A program made the position numbers and the translations under genes. Positions 1-9,978 of a stretch of DNA of 64,000 nt are shown piece after piece. The notes under the pieces are model-generated. The model worked only from the letters and a program-made list of their open reading frames with translations. It did not search any database and was not told where the DNA came from. This DNA is from Platycnemis pennipes. Lineage: Eukaryota; Arthropoda; Insecta; Odonata; Platycnemididae. The stretch covers positions 72,936,698 to 73,000,697 of the forward strand of contig OW121855.1 of the NCBI GenBank assembly GCA_933228895.1. Reading direction: 5' to 3'. Every line of letters begins with the position of its first letter. The first letter of the stretch is position 1.

Positions 1-94
1 CATGTTTATGTAATGAAGATGGTACGCAATAATTCTTAAATAAGTAATGGTATTTTCTCTCAAAGTATGTACCCGTAACAATAGGCGCTTAACA

Positions 95-356
95 CTGGAG
101 GGTATGGATGGAAATGGAAAGGTGAAGATTAAAGGGCACAGAGAAACCCGCTTCGGCATTAGCCTGATCTTAACAAAAGGTGCCAATGGGCACGTCCCTT
201 ACGATTAAACGAACGGAGTGCTGAACTTCAATTATTTCCACAAAATACTCAAATAGTGGCCGGTGTGCCCATTAAAAATATCTTCCCCTGCCTTGTTTCG
301 AACCCGGGCCCTCGAAGGAAGAGATAAATACTCTAACCACTACACTAACTCAGGTA
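95..356 (-). mobile_element. SINE-A copy, tRNA-derived, diverged
   Basis: Non-autonomous retroelement read on the minus strand, with the tRNA-like head at the right end (about 295-350) and the body running left. The B-box match is the complement of CGAACCCGGGCCC near 297-310. The body shares the string GAGAAACCCG, the CATTAGCCTGATCTTAAC block and the GAACGGAGTGCTGAACTT block with the best copy at 61.6 kb. Several substitutions and small deletions show it is old. No gene is carried. Confidence 0.8.
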
Positions 357-448
357 ATGGTATAGAGAAATAAATACGGTATGTACAATATGTGTCTTAT
401 TTAATTAATCACAAAGAGCGAGGGTGGCAGTGTTACAATATTTAGGGA

Positions 449-897
449 GTCCTAAGGCCATTCTACAATTGATCTACGTGGGAACACCTACGCCGTAAGG
501 GCCTGCCGTAAGAGAGCCTCATTTTAAGAGAGAGTAAGTCTCATTTTTGCGGCTTACGGCAGGCGAAATATCATCCAATCAGAGTCCTTGATTACTACCG
601 CCGGATTCAACCTTGGCCCACTATCATTGCGGAAGGAATTTGTGTACCAGCATAGAAATAAACAAATAAAGCTATTCAGGCAAAATTCTACAAGAGTCAA
701 TTTCAGAAATTAGGTTTCATCAAAAAATAAGAACGATGAATATGCAATGCTCTACCACGGTGATAGAGTGAATTCGACACTGACAAATCTTCGACATCCA
801 AGTCGATATTTTACAATTAACATATGATTGAAGATTGACAGTCGTAAGGAAATCCTTGCGGCATTATGCATTACATCCATTGTAGAATGACCTTTAG
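449..897. mobile_element. Candidate MITE with terminal inverted repeats
   Basis: About 446 bp bounded by inverted ends: AAGGCCATTCTACAATT at 454-470 and its near complement ATTGTAGAATGACCTTT at 879-895. A TA dinucleotide lies outside each end, as Tc1/mariner-type elements would leave. Inside, at 503-565, is a hairpin built from CCTGCCGTAAG and CTTACGGCAGG. No transposase frame is present. The short terminal repeats and lack of a second copy here keep confidence moderate. Confidence 0.45.
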
Positions 898-948
898 AGT
901 GTGTTACGGAGCGTAATAAAATGAGGTAAAAATTGAAAGTTTAAAATC

Positions 949-1112
949 TGGTAGCATAGAAAGAAAATCGAGCGAGCCAAATCCACAAAAATTAACTTTA
1001 CTGCGACCCGGGCTTCACTGTATTACAGCATCATCAGGTGGATTTGGCTCGTGTTTTCTTTCTATGTTATCATGTTTCGCTTCCACTCCATATCGCCAGA
1101 ATATTCAGAATT
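949..1112 (-). mobile_element. Foldback element with hammerhead-like core (PLE pLTR-like)
   Basis: Inverted arms at 955-986 and 1038-1066 (GAGCCAAATCCAC against GTGGATTTGGCTC, plus the CATAGAAAGAAAA ends) enclose a loop carrying a hammerhead-like core. The right flank to about 1112 (ATGTTTCGC, CTCCATATCGCCAGAAT) recurs in opposite orientation at 49765-49807, so this is a dispersed element and not a chance hairpin. Penelope-like element terminal repeats are the closest known class. That assignment is inferred from the ribozyme-like core and the inverted layout. Confidence 0.6.
1001..1041 (-). ncRNA. Hammerhead ribozyme-like core, probably decayed
   Basis: Read on the minus strand: CUGAUGA (1031-1037), U, stem II GCUGU-AAU-ACAGU (1017-1029), GAAG in place of GAAA (1013-1016), palindrome CCCGGG (1007-1012) as a loopless stem III, then UC (1005-1006) and GCAG. 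The changed last A of GAAA and only one or two possible stem I pairs next to the core suggest this copy is inactive. Confidence 0.4.
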
Positions 1113-1662
1113 AGTTTAAAATTTGCGTTACGAAATAAATTTAAGGTTCAGTAGGACGGTGTCAAATATAAAATTAATAAAACAATTATAAGGAATAAAA
1201 AGAAATTTAACACGATATGAAGATATTTCTTTTTTTAAGATTTTTATTTTTTAGGAAAGCCTGCTTAAAATATTTTTTTTTACTTTTTAGATCTAACAAA
1301 TTAGATGTTTATAAAACTACACTAGTTTTTTAGTAAAAGTAAATGTTTTCACTTGATGTATGTGTTATATGTTATAAATGTGTAAATATGTTATATTTAA
1401 ATATATCTAAGATAACTTTATGACAAATAAACATCTAATTTGCTGGGACTAAAATGTAATCGTACGCGAAGTGCTTTGTATTTCCGAGAAATATGACCAG
1501 ACAAAAGGCACATAAAAATTCGTTTTGAACAGGATTCCTTGAACGTGTTTCCATATATTGGGATAAAATCACATTAAAATGTTTCATGAACTATGAATAT
1601 CGATTCGTTTATAATTATGAAAGTAAGCACATTGAAATCTTAAGATTTTCGAGTGGAAAAAA
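1113..1662. other. A+T-rich spacer
   Basis: A+T-rich unique-looking DNA with T runs near 1228-1283. Both TTAGATGTTTATAA (1310) and AACATCTAATTTG (1429) occur, a weak inverted pair about 120 bp apart. No gene or repeat is recognised. Confidence 0.5.
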
Positions 1663-1742
1663 ATTGCCGCCTGGGGGATTCGAATCCGAGACCCTGTATT
1701 GGAAAACCCTGCGCATTAATCACTACGCCATGCGAGGCATAT
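1663..1742 (-). repeat. tRNA-like SINE head
   Basis: On the minus strand a tRNA-like stretch has an A-box-like TGGCGTAGTGATTAATG and a near-perfect B box, GGATTCGAATCC (about 1678-1690), followed by a T run (Pol III terminator-like) at the left end. The acceptor and anticodon stems do not pair as in a working tRNA, so I call it a SINE head or tRNA relic. Confidence 0.5.
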
Positions 1743-1770
1743 AAATTAAATTTATTATAGTCTTTACACC

Positions 1771-2202
1771 TGGAGAATCCTGTATATGGCAGCGAAGCAT
1801 GGACAACAGCAGCAGCAGAGGAGTCTAGGCTGGAAGCATTTGAAATGAGGTGCTACCGAAGAATGATGATGATAAAATGGATCGATCGAGTGACAAAAAA
1901 AGAAGTCTCAAGAATAGTGGGAGAAAAGGGATGTCTACTGAAAACCATAAAAAGAAGACGGAACAACTTAATAGGCCACATCTTAAGACACGATGGCCTG
2001 ATGAAGACAATCGTTGAGGGAAAAATGAACGGGAAGAATGGAAAAGGCAGGCCTCTTATGAGATATATGGAGCAAGTTGTAAAGGATGTAAAAGAGAGGA
2101 GCTACATCAATATCAAGAGGTTGGCCAATAGAAGAATCGAGTGGAGGGCTGTGTCAAACCAATCCTAGGATTGTTGACCGATGATGATGATGATTATAGT
2201 CT
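1771..2202 (+). pseudogene. RTE-like LINE: reverse transcriptase C-terminus and 3' end
   Basis: The C-terminal part of a non-LTR retrotransposon polyprotein, 5' truncated. The frame is open from about 1771 to the stop at 2166-2168. It shows YGSEAW, then EAFEMRCYRRMMMIKW, WIDRVT, LIGHILRHDGL, the basic GKNGKGRP block and RIEWRA near the stop. These blocks follow the polymerase domain in arthropod endonuclease-reverse transcriptases. The stop is followed by the element's 3' end: CCAATCCTAGGATTGTTGACC, then a GATGAT repeat ending near 2202. The endonuclease and the catalytic RT motifs are absent, so this is a dead 5'-truncated insertion, although this fragment is among the least damaged in the window. 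The clade (RTE-like or a relative) is inferred. Confidence 0.85.
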
Positions 2203-2764
2203 TCAAGTGGTAACCATGGGAACGGGACCCTTGGATGGAAACGTGGATGGAACCGTAGAAGCATGGAAAAGCGAACTAAAGAAAAGCATCTAATAATAAA
2301 AATCACCCCGTATTACACTGCAATCCTCGTCCGTGGCCGATCCTGTACGAGTGAGAAACGGTCGACCCTTTCATAATTGAGTTATAACGGTGGCGGTTTA
2401 CATTCGCATCGTCCGCCCGTCCTACAGGATGTCCTCCAGCGAGCATCTCTACCGTTCGGGTCCGATTAATTTCTCCTCTCCGTCAAACTATCACCATCCC
2501 ACACTCACCTTCCACTCTGCTTCCTTCCCAACCTCCTTCCTCTCTCTATCTCACCCTCTTATGGAAAGTAGGAGTAAATGTTATATCGCTGAGACTTAAG
2601 CTGGGTTGGAATGATACATTGATTCCCCAAAACCAGCGTCCGCCCTTTGAAATTTATTGGAGGGATGAAATGGATGGAACGATCAATTCTTCACCTTGCC
2701 CTTCCTCTGCTCTCTAATTTAGGCATTTGTGATCGGAGCACCGATTTCGGAAGGGCTTTACATA
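2203..2764. other. Spacer without recognised features
   Basis: Mixed-composition DNA, with a C+T-rich stretch at 2470-2565. No gene, tRNA or repeat family member recognised. Confidence 0.4.
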
Positions 2765-2845
2765 TAAATCTAAACAATGCCCTGTAAGACATCGTAATGG
2801 TATGTGGCAGGGGGTGAAACCCCGAGTCATGCATTAATAATAATA
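2765..2845 (-). mobile_element. CR1/Jockey-type LINE 3' end fragment
   Basis: Contains CCCTGTAAGACA and GGTATGTGGCAGGGGGTGAA followed by GTCATGCATTA. These match the 3' untranslated end of the CR1-like element at 19895-20070 in the same orientation. Only about 80 bp is recognisable. Confidence 0.6.
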
Positions 2846-3011
2846 AACGATTTATTTGTGGGAAGGTAGGGACTGAATTCCTTTCCTCCACGTAACCCCT
2901 CGTCGTAAACGGAAATTTAAAATGCAAATGTCGATTTTAAAAAGGCATTTCGTTATTTACAGCTTTTGAAATGCAATCAATATAAGACTAGCAAACTGGA
3001 AACAAGAGTAT

Positions 3012-3236
3012 GCTGGCCTAGGTAGTGGCGAGGTAAAGTCCTCGCCTGCTAATCCTGATGTTGCGGGTTCGAGCCCTGCCTGGGTGGGTTGCTCTCCACC
3101 CAAGACATAGATGCATGTCAAGCTTTATTGGCTCAGCCCGTTGGAAACCTGATGACAAGCCAATGCTTATTGGGATCCCAGGGGTACATGGTCTAACAGA
3201 GTCGTCCGGATGCAAAAAAAAACAAAAAAAACTGTA
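3012..3236 (+). mobile_element. tRNA-derived SINE with A-rich tail
   Basis: The head has an A-box-like TGGCCTAGGTAGTGGCG and the B box GGGTTCGAGCCC (3064-3075). A unique body follows (GGCTCAGCCCGTTGGAAACC) and the copy ends in TGCAAAAAAAAACAAAAAAAAC at 3209-3231. This head, body and A-rich tail layout is typical of a tRNA-derived SINE. It differs from SINE-A in body and tail. Confidence 0.7.
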
Positions 3237-3514
3237 ATGAAAACCTTTCAAGCAACGAAACCCGCACGTGTAGAAATACTTGAGGTTAGTTAACAATTAT
3301 GACGCAAATTAAGTAATGTACATATAGTCTCATGTAGACAAGCAAGAAAAAGGAACGCATATGCTTACATCCTATTTATCCCCCTTTAGCTTTGATGTAA
3401 TCAGTTATTTAATCACTTGAAATATTGGCATCCTATTCATAACTAAATATTTTCATAAAAGAAATATTATCCGCTCCGGTGACAGAAAGGAAACATACTT
3501 AATTATTGTTTAAT

Positions 3515-3665
3515 GTGGTTTCTGTTTTCCAATCCTGATGGCCCGGGTTCTAGTTCCAATGGAGGCTGAGATTCGTCATTTGAATCATAAACTTCTCCTG
3601 ATTGGCATGTGCTATCTTCGTAACACGTCCCTCCCTCTGAATATATTCGATCGTCATCGGTGAAG
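3515..3665 (+). mobile_element. tRNA-derived SINE fragment
   Basis: B-box-like GGGTTCTAGTTCC at 3544-3556, then GGAGGCTGAGATT and CTTCTCCTGATTGGC. The same body recurs near 22.1-22.2 kb (TTGAATATTATTTCTCTCCTGATTGGC). Diverged relic. Confidence 0.5.
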
Positions 3666-3819
3666 ATATTTGCAACAAATTATCTTTTTAAAAAAAATTA
3701 GTCTGTATAGTGGTAGAAATAGGTTTTAAGGTCCTCGAACTGATAGGGGCATATCTCGGCGTCTAACCCACCTTAATAATATCTGCTAATTTTAAAAACC
3801 AGAGACAAACACTACACCC

Positions 3820-3895
3820 ATACCTAATGTGGGTTTGAACCCGCGACCCTCGGGTTGCCTAGTTCACTTGTTACTGACCTGGCCAACCAACATTC
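3820..3895 (-). repeat. tRNA-like SINE head
   Basis: Complement of GGGTTTGAACCCGCGACCCTCGGG at 3831-3854 gives a B box and T arm. The complement of ACTGACCTGGCCAACCAAC supplies an A-box-like end. Body not identified. Confidence 0.45.
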
Positions 3896-4249
3896 AATTA
3901 CCTATCGCTCTTAATGTTTACAAAGGTGTGTTATCTAACGGCTGGAATGGAGCCACTATAATTTATTTTTAGTCGCGAATGATGCGACGAAAGAAGTTTT
4001 TAAACCTTTCTGCTGAGTTGTCAATCTTGCGTATCTTATTTTCATGGTCCAATCCACTGATGTAGCCTGGGTTCCAAATAATGATATTTATTTCGTGGGA
4101 GGAGCAGATGCGTTTGTATGTTTGTTAAAGCCTTAGTCCTACTATAACTTCGTGTCTGGAGAGTTTTCCATCCATAATTTTCTCACTATATCCCTTGCAC
4201 TGGCATTTATGTCGTAATACTTTCACAAATCATGCAAACTTTCTCGGAT

Positions 4250-4735
4250 ATCATCACATATCAGCAATCCTAAGATTGGTTTGACGTTGCTATCTAATCT
4301 CGACACTCCTATTGGCTAATCTCCACTCATTAATTTAATGCTTCTCTTTCACATCCTTTGCAACTTGCTCCATATATCTCACGTTAGGCCTTCCTTATCT
4401 ATTCTTCCCATTAACTTTACAATCGAATATTATCTTCATCAGGCCGTCATGTCTCAAAATACGGCAGATTTAGTGTTCCCGAGTTATTTTCAAACATTTA
4501 AGCAGACTTCTCTTTTCTTAGTTCTTTTTCCTTAGTCACTTACTCGATCCATTTTATCTTCATCATTCTTCTGTGGAACCACATTTCGAATGCTTCCTCC
4601 AGCCTTGACTTTTCTGCTAATGCTACCGTACATTACTCAGGGCCACATAGAAGCATGCTCCAAATCTAAGTGCTAATGAAGTACATCCTGACTTCCAAGC
4701 GCCTATTTCCAGCCATAAGCTGATTATTGTTTTCG
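4250..4735 (-). pseudogene. RTE-like LINE: reverse transcriptase C-terminus and 3' end
   Basis: The minus-strand copy begins at about 4735 (5' truncated) with AGNRRLEVRMYF and ends at about 4250 with the complement of the CAATCCTAAGATTGG terminal block. Recognisable blocks include IWSMLL, FEMWF (about 4580), a WIE/W-type block complementing CGATCCATTTTATCTTCATCATTC, and the GKDRxG basic stretch. Stops and frameshifts break the frame. Its 5' end abuts a piece of a different LINE (4736-4860), so a chimeric frame crosses the junction. Confidence 0.8.
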
Positions 4736-4860
4736 CAGGATGACCTTCAGCTTTATGTAATTTCTTCATCATGTCCTTTTCAGTCGGATCCCAAATTCTC
4801 GAGACGTATTCCAATGTAGTCTGACCAATGCAAAATAGCATTTCTCCCTCGCTTTTGCAC
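4736..4860 (-). pseudogene. CR1/Jockey-group LINE reverse transcriptase fragment
   Basis: The minus-strand frame reads LEYVSRIWDPTEKDMMKKL, then HKAEGH. This is the conserved C-terminal block (LEYA..VWDP....I..LE.VQRRA) that follows the RT domain in CR1/Jockey-group elements. Only about 40 codons survive. The frame runs directly into the RTE-like fragment at its left. Confidence 0.65.
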
Positions 4861-5539
4861 CGCCTTTTCCCACCAGTGGTCTTATAAATCAGAGGTTTTC
4901 AAGTGAGAACCCGTATACTCTTTTCATATGACCTCGAGAGAATTTCGTTAAATGTAACCCATGTAAATGTACAAATTAATTCTATCAATTCTAACCCTGA
5001 AATGTGGTATAAATGTCTCACTACTAAATTGTAACTAGTCTAAAATTTCAACCTACGGTCTCATGTATATTCCCGTACGAGTACTTACTTCTAGTTAGTT
5101 TCGTGATACATGCCGTACATGTGTCCCCAAACCCTTACGGCCTCTCTCGTTCGTGGAATTCATCACCGCTAGGATTCTGTTGGGAGAAGACCCTTGGCGC
5201 TGAAATTGCTCCCCGACTACGCTCCTTCCATCTGCCTGCCGACCCGAAACCACCCCCTCTGTCCGTAATGACGACATCCACCCTCCTCTCCTTTCATATC
5301 CCCCCTCCTCCTCCTCCTCTCACTCGAGAGTCGTAATAACCGCGGATGGACGGGGAGACGAGGAGTTGCTGCTCGGGCGCCCAAGTGTTCGTCTCTTCCT
5401 CGAGAGAGGGCTCCCTATTCGATCCGGACGGAGTCAGCAGTATGTAATCTCACGGATGGAGCCACCTGGAATCGCGGCAGGAAAAGCAAGCGGATTTGGC
5501 GGATGGGAAGATTACTAAATTTATTATGTCCACATCTGT
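4861..5539. other. Spacer with GC-rich block
   Basis: 5100-5480 is richer in C, G and CpG (including CCCCCCTCCTCCTCCTCCTC near 5300). Short open frames on both strands show no recognisable domain. Confidence 0.4.
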
Positions 5540-5645
5540 ATGCACTGAGTTCCTGCTCTAGAGAGTGTGGTAGGGGGTGAAGAATAAACATACTTGCACT
5601 ACCGACATGCATATGAGGTCAAATAATAATAACTTAAGGTCACAT
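5540..5645 (-). mobile_element. CR1/Jockey-type LINE 3' end fragment
   Basis: AGAGTGTGGTAGGGGGTGAAGA, then CTTGCACTACCGACATGCATATGAGGTCA. This matches the order of blocks in the 19895-20040 element 3' end. Confidence 0.6.
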
Positions 5646-5659
5646 GTAAGGTATGAATG

Positions 5660-5840
5660 GTCGGGGAGGTGTACTGGCCTCTTATCGGGTTTGAATCCCG
5701 GCGGTGGAAGATATTTTTCATTGGTAAACCGGCCTCTACTGGCGTGCTTTGTGGAGATCATTAGAGTTCAGCCATACGTCCGTCAGTTGGGACGTTTAAC
5801 CGGTATTCCTTAGGCGCATATTGTTAAAGCTCGTTTCCCA
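5660..5840 (+). mobile_element. SINE-A copy
   Basis: Head: GTACTGGCCTCTTATCGGG and B box GGGTTTGAATCCCGG (5688-5702). Body: GGTGGAAGATATTTTTCATTGGTAAACCGG, GTCCGTCAGTTGGGACGTTTAACC and the CTTAGGCGCA block. The tail is missing. Confidence 0.8.
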
Positions 5841-6224
5841 CGATCACGAGCATAGGGTCAAGGATAGTCGCTAGTATGCCAGCATACCATTATTGTGCGA
5901 ATAGAACCAATATGCTGCTTACTAACATGATCGTTTTCATACTGGTTGAGCTACTTGATTTCATACTTGTATGTAATTATAATAATTATATATGCCTACT
6001 TGTTGCGGTACTAGTTTGCTACTAGCTCTCAGTGGCCCCCATCCAATTATATCACGTTTCAGTCGCTGTACGGTATTATTTAGTATGAAATTCTGCTCAA
6101 TAGTGAGCACAAGGTCAATAATCGTGTGAAAACTCCTATGACGGTTCCAATCATGCTAAATACCGTCCATAATATCAAGTAGCGGCTGGCTAGCGCAATA
6201 GGTCTTGTGTTGCATGAAGCAGCG

Positions 6225-6315
6225 TGTTGTAACAGGCTTAAGATCAGGCTAATGTTGACGCCGGGTTTCTCTCCAATCTTCCACCTCATCCTTCCAATCC
6301 TTTCATTGTTCCTTT
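6225..6315 (+). mobile_element. SINE-A 3' tail fragment
   Basis: CTTAAGATCAGGCTAATGTTGACGCCGGGTTTCTCTCC matches the end of the SINE-A body; the head is absent. It is the first of three SINE-A pieces in the same orientation within 620 bp. Confidence 0.65.
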
Positions 6316-6404
6316 TCTCCCGTCGTAAATCGCCTCTAACTTCGTGAACAGATTTGAATTCCACGGATGAAGCTTTCGCTGTTAGCAGGCTTTCATATAA
6401 TCAG

Positions 6405-6560
6405 TTTCAGTGTAGATGTAGGAACTGACCTCTTACCTCGAGGGTCCGAGTCCCAATCTCAGCAGTGAATGATATAATTCAATGGTAAACCGTTCCTTAC
6501 TCCAGGACTTTGTATTTAGTACTTATAGTCCAGTGCTCAGTCCGTCGGTCTATCTTAAAG
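6405..6560 (+). mobile_element. SINE-A copy, 3' truncated
   Basis: Head CTGACCTCTTACCTCGAGGGTCCGAGTCCC, then CAGCAGTGAATGATATAATTCAATGGTAAACCG and CAGTCCGTCGG. It ends about where the next copy begins. Confidence 0.65.
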
Positions 6561-6567
6561 ATCGTGT

Positions 6568-6842
6568 TTATTTGGTGACTAAAACACTAGCCTCTCACTC
6601 TGAAGTGCCCTGGTTCAATTCCCGGCAGTGGAAGATACTTTGCCTTGGTAAACGTGCCCAACTTTAGTGCTTTGAGGAGAGTATTTGAGTTCAGTACTCC
6701 GTCCTTGGGATGGGACGTTAAGCCGTGGTGCCTTTCGTTAAGAGCAGGCTTATATAAGCGCCTGGTTTCTCTCCGCTATTCTTCTTCTCTCTTCCTCTTC
6801 TGTCTTTCTCTCCTCTCGTCCTTTTCCATCCGTATACCCATA
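6568..6842 (+). mobile_element. SINE-A copy, nearly full length
   Basis: Head CACTAGCCTCTCACTCTG with B box GGTTCAATTCC (6612-6622). The body retains GGCAGTGGAAGATA, GTACTCCGTCCTTGGGATGGGACGTTAAGCCG, CCTTTCGTTAAGAGCAGGC and GGTTTCTCTCC, and then a C+T-rich tail to about 6842. Confidence 0.8.
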
Positions 6843-7440
6843 CTTAATTAATTGTGGGGTTCACGCGAGAACGTATATGAATACATACTTAGTACTGGAT
6901 CTCCGATTTTTCACCGCTCTGTCCAATCCATCCTTAAATCATAAAGAAATTTAGACTAGTAAAAAGGTAAAATAATGAAAATAACAAAATAATAACTGAA
7001 AATATGATGATGAAGAAGGCAAAGGGAAATTTAGGGAAACTGAAAGGAGTTGAATAATGAAGTTCTCTCCAAGAAAAGGTCATAACATTCGTAAATCCAT
7101 ATATGACTATATTTCCTCAGCTTAAAATAGAAAAACTGGTCTGACTTCATACAGACTTTTGAATTATGTAAACGAGTCGCACTTGGATAAGTATAGCACG
7201 CGAGTGTTCCACTCACCGTTGAGCTTGGCAATCTGTGAAATCCTATCTCACTAACCAAGGCTACCCTGGGGCTGAAGCCTTTTTCTCGAAACTCATTATT
7301 ATGCACGAACCTGTTTTGTTTCCATGCAATGGCCTTAACTGTAAGTTGGTAGAGTTGGAGAGGATAATGTTTAGTCAGTCCAGTTGGAGAGGACATTTGA
7401 TTGTGTGGTTTCGAGTTCGAAAATAAAAAAGGTTGCGGTG
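6843..7440. other. A+T-rich spacer
   Basis: No repeat or gene recognised. A long minus-strand open frame passes through it (see rejected items). Confidence 0.4.
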
Positions 7441-7700
7441 CAGTGACTAGGAATTGCGAGCCGAGGCAACCGCCTCCATGTTGAAGCCCACTCCCCACTT
7501 CTCCCTCGTTTCTCTCATCCTCCTCAACCCCCTCCTTCCCCCATCTCTTCATCCCTACCACGGGCGCCATGACGGTGGCGTTGTTTACGCTAACGAGCGA
7601 CGATTTGTCCCCTTGGGCTCTTTTAAGGCCCCCCGAAGACTTTCCGGTGTGCATTTTTCGCACTCTCTGTCATGCCAGGAGATTCGGGTGCGAGCCAGCC
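7441..7700. other. C+T-rich, CpG-containing block
   Basis: Abrupt change from A+T-rich DNA to C-rich plus strand (CCTCCTCAACCCCCTCCTTCCCCC near 7518) with many CpG. Could be a regulatory island or an untranslated exon, but there is no supporting splice or domain evidence. Confidence 0.35.
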
Positions 7701-9107
7701 GTACGACAATGCATCTTGTCAGAAGGCCTCAAGGAAAGTCGCATGTGATTGTGCGCGTAGAATTCACAGCATTGTGGAGTCGTTTCAAGCTTCCCCGCTT
7801 CACGCAAGAAACAGAGGTTTCCTGAAATGAGTGGACAAATTTGTTGAGTTGTAGGTGGTAGTGGTGAATTGGTTTCTGTAATTTAACCTTACTCGAGCAG
7901 CAACGAATTGTGGTGTTTCAGGGAGTGTGATATTTGTAATATCACGCGGGAGTATGATAATGGACCACATATTTGTCAATCGTTACGAGCCGTGCATAAA
8001 TTATGAAACGTTTAAGGCCGGATAAAAGTTCGGCCGTTACGATGCACTTTCGTCAGGGAGGGAGAGTTACAGTACGTTGGGAAAAATGTACGCTATAAAA
8101 TTAATTTTTCTTCAAATAATAGCGATGATACAAGTAAATATTTGTTAGCTAATTCTATTGGGGAATAAATAATCTATTTATGAAAAATGTCAATTTTATC
8201 TGTCACAAAAAGATGTGGGTTTCATAAGCAGCGTTATATAATTTGGCGGGGTTAGAGAATATTCAGGAGTGTTGTGGAGTGGGAGGTGGGAATGAAAACA
8301 GTGAATAATCAGCGTTGTGTGGGTAATACTACCTCGCATTTCATGCTCAATTTCATGATTTCAACGTTCTTTACCATTGCTTCAGTCAACATAGCCGATC
8401 ATTGGTTAGGATCTTTCTCTTCGTGTATCCCAGTTGTTCAAATGCCAAACTGCTAAACCAGCTCACGGTCTCGATTCAGGGATGATATATTGGTGACACT
8501 AAGTTAAACGCAAAGTGTGGGATTTTATTGGTTGCAAGGTCTTTCTGTTAAATCACTAGCAGCACACAGAAATGAACTGCCCCCCTGGCCTGATACTATG
8601 TGTACTACCCATGTGAATTTAACGCCTCGCTGGTATCTGTGCATGGAGTGCACAACACCTCCCCATTGTCCTCACCTACCAATAAGACTGATCATATCGT
8701 CGGCATAGTGGTTACTTTAGCTCTTTCTCTTTCCACAGTCCTAACCTCATACCCTATTTCGCGTGCTTCTTAGTTATTTTCACTTATTCCTTTTATATAT
8801 GCGTATTACGTACGCCGCTTGACTTAGCCCGCATACTGAGGAATTACTGCCAGTACTTTTCCTCTTTACGAAGTAAGCAAAATCAAGTATTTCATATAAA
8901 TATTACAATATAATAATTAACGAAAGAGACCGAGCCAACGGTATATGCCGGTACATATATTTGCTCATGCTATACACAATTTTAATAGGCCACATAGGTT
9001 GGTGAAATATTGTTAGATTATTCAAGGATTGCGAACAAGCCGCAAAAAATCATAACGTACTTACCCGCTAGTGAGCACAACAGCAGGATTTCCATAGAGA
9101 AACAAGT
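7701..9107. other. Spacer without recognised features
   Basis: Mostly A+T-rich DNA. No tRNA-like, LINE or SINE signature recognised on either strand. Confidence 0.4.
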
Positions 9108-9264
9108 AATTCATCTTGACCGGAAATTGATTCCGGAACCACCTAATTTTCCGGTGACGTGCTTTACCAGTTAGGCTGCCGAGGCGTCCGAGTAGCTAAA
9201 GTGGTTAAGGCAACTGACCGGAAAATTAAGTGGTTCCGGATTTGATTTCCGGTCAAGGTGAATG
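9108..9264. repeat. Two tRNA-like SINE heads, head to head
   Basis: Left unit (9108-9183, minus) and right unit (9187-9264, plus) are near-complements. Each contains GACCGGAAAATTA-GGTTCCGG and TTTCCGGTCAAG. The right unit reads GTAGCTAAAGTGGTTAAGGCAACTGACC (A-box-like) with a worn B box, GGATTTGATTTCC. The arms differ at about ten positions. A related single unit lies at 30520-30610. Confidence 0.65.
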
Positions 9265-9978
9265 GTTTTTGTTGTGCGGTAATCCTACTATAATTAGCCC
9301 ATATTGCAAATGAAACATGTTCTTAGCTCTAATAAGCCATCCATACTTGGGGAAATAGAAATTAAGGTATACCAATGCTTTCCTGAACAATGAATAATAA
9401 TAACATTGTTAATTAGATATAACTTATTTTACGTTTCTTGAAAATTCATACCTAATATGTTTCACCAAAATAGTGACATTTTATCTCGTAATACTATGTA
9501 ACTAGTGCATGTATGGTAATTTTTTCAAGCTCAGCTATATACACTCGTTGTGGCCTGCAGGGTATTACTTGAATGTAGGTATAAATGTATATGCACGGTA
9601 TTTATTTTAACTTTCCTGTAACGGGGAATGTAGTAGATCTTTCAACATGGCCTGCCGTTTTTCCACAGAAACACTTTATTAGTATTTTCTAAACTTTGGA
9701 AAGTGGGAAATCAAAGAAATAGTGGCATTGGAAAGCGTAATGCAACTCGTTCGTAGTTTTTCCAAATTCGTCCCACCTCAGTTACCGTCGATGTTCCAAT
9801 CATTCTTTCGCTCCCTAATAACAGAGGAGCTTTCAATCATTGGATTGAAAGAGTAACTTTTCTGTTTCGTGTCTCGGTCTATTGCATGGAAAAAGACTGA
9901 TCTACATTACAGAGTGAGAGGTACAAACTAATTATCTTCGAGCAGTTCGATTCCTAAGTTTAGAAAGTTCATCTAGGT
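9265..9978. other. A+T-rich spacer
   Basis: No gene or known repeat recognised. A short inverted pair, CAATCATTGGATTG at 9834-9847, is the only local structure noted. Confidence 0.4.

Noticed and set aside
1663..1742. Functional tRNA gene
   Set aside because: B box and T-run terminator are good, but acceptor, D and anticodon stems do not pair properly, so it is kept as a tRNA-like SINE head.
7031..7663. Longest open frame (210 codons, minus strand)
   Set aside because: Half lies in C+T/CpG-rich DNA where stops are rare; composition changes abruptly along it; no domain, signal or relative recognised. Most likely chance.
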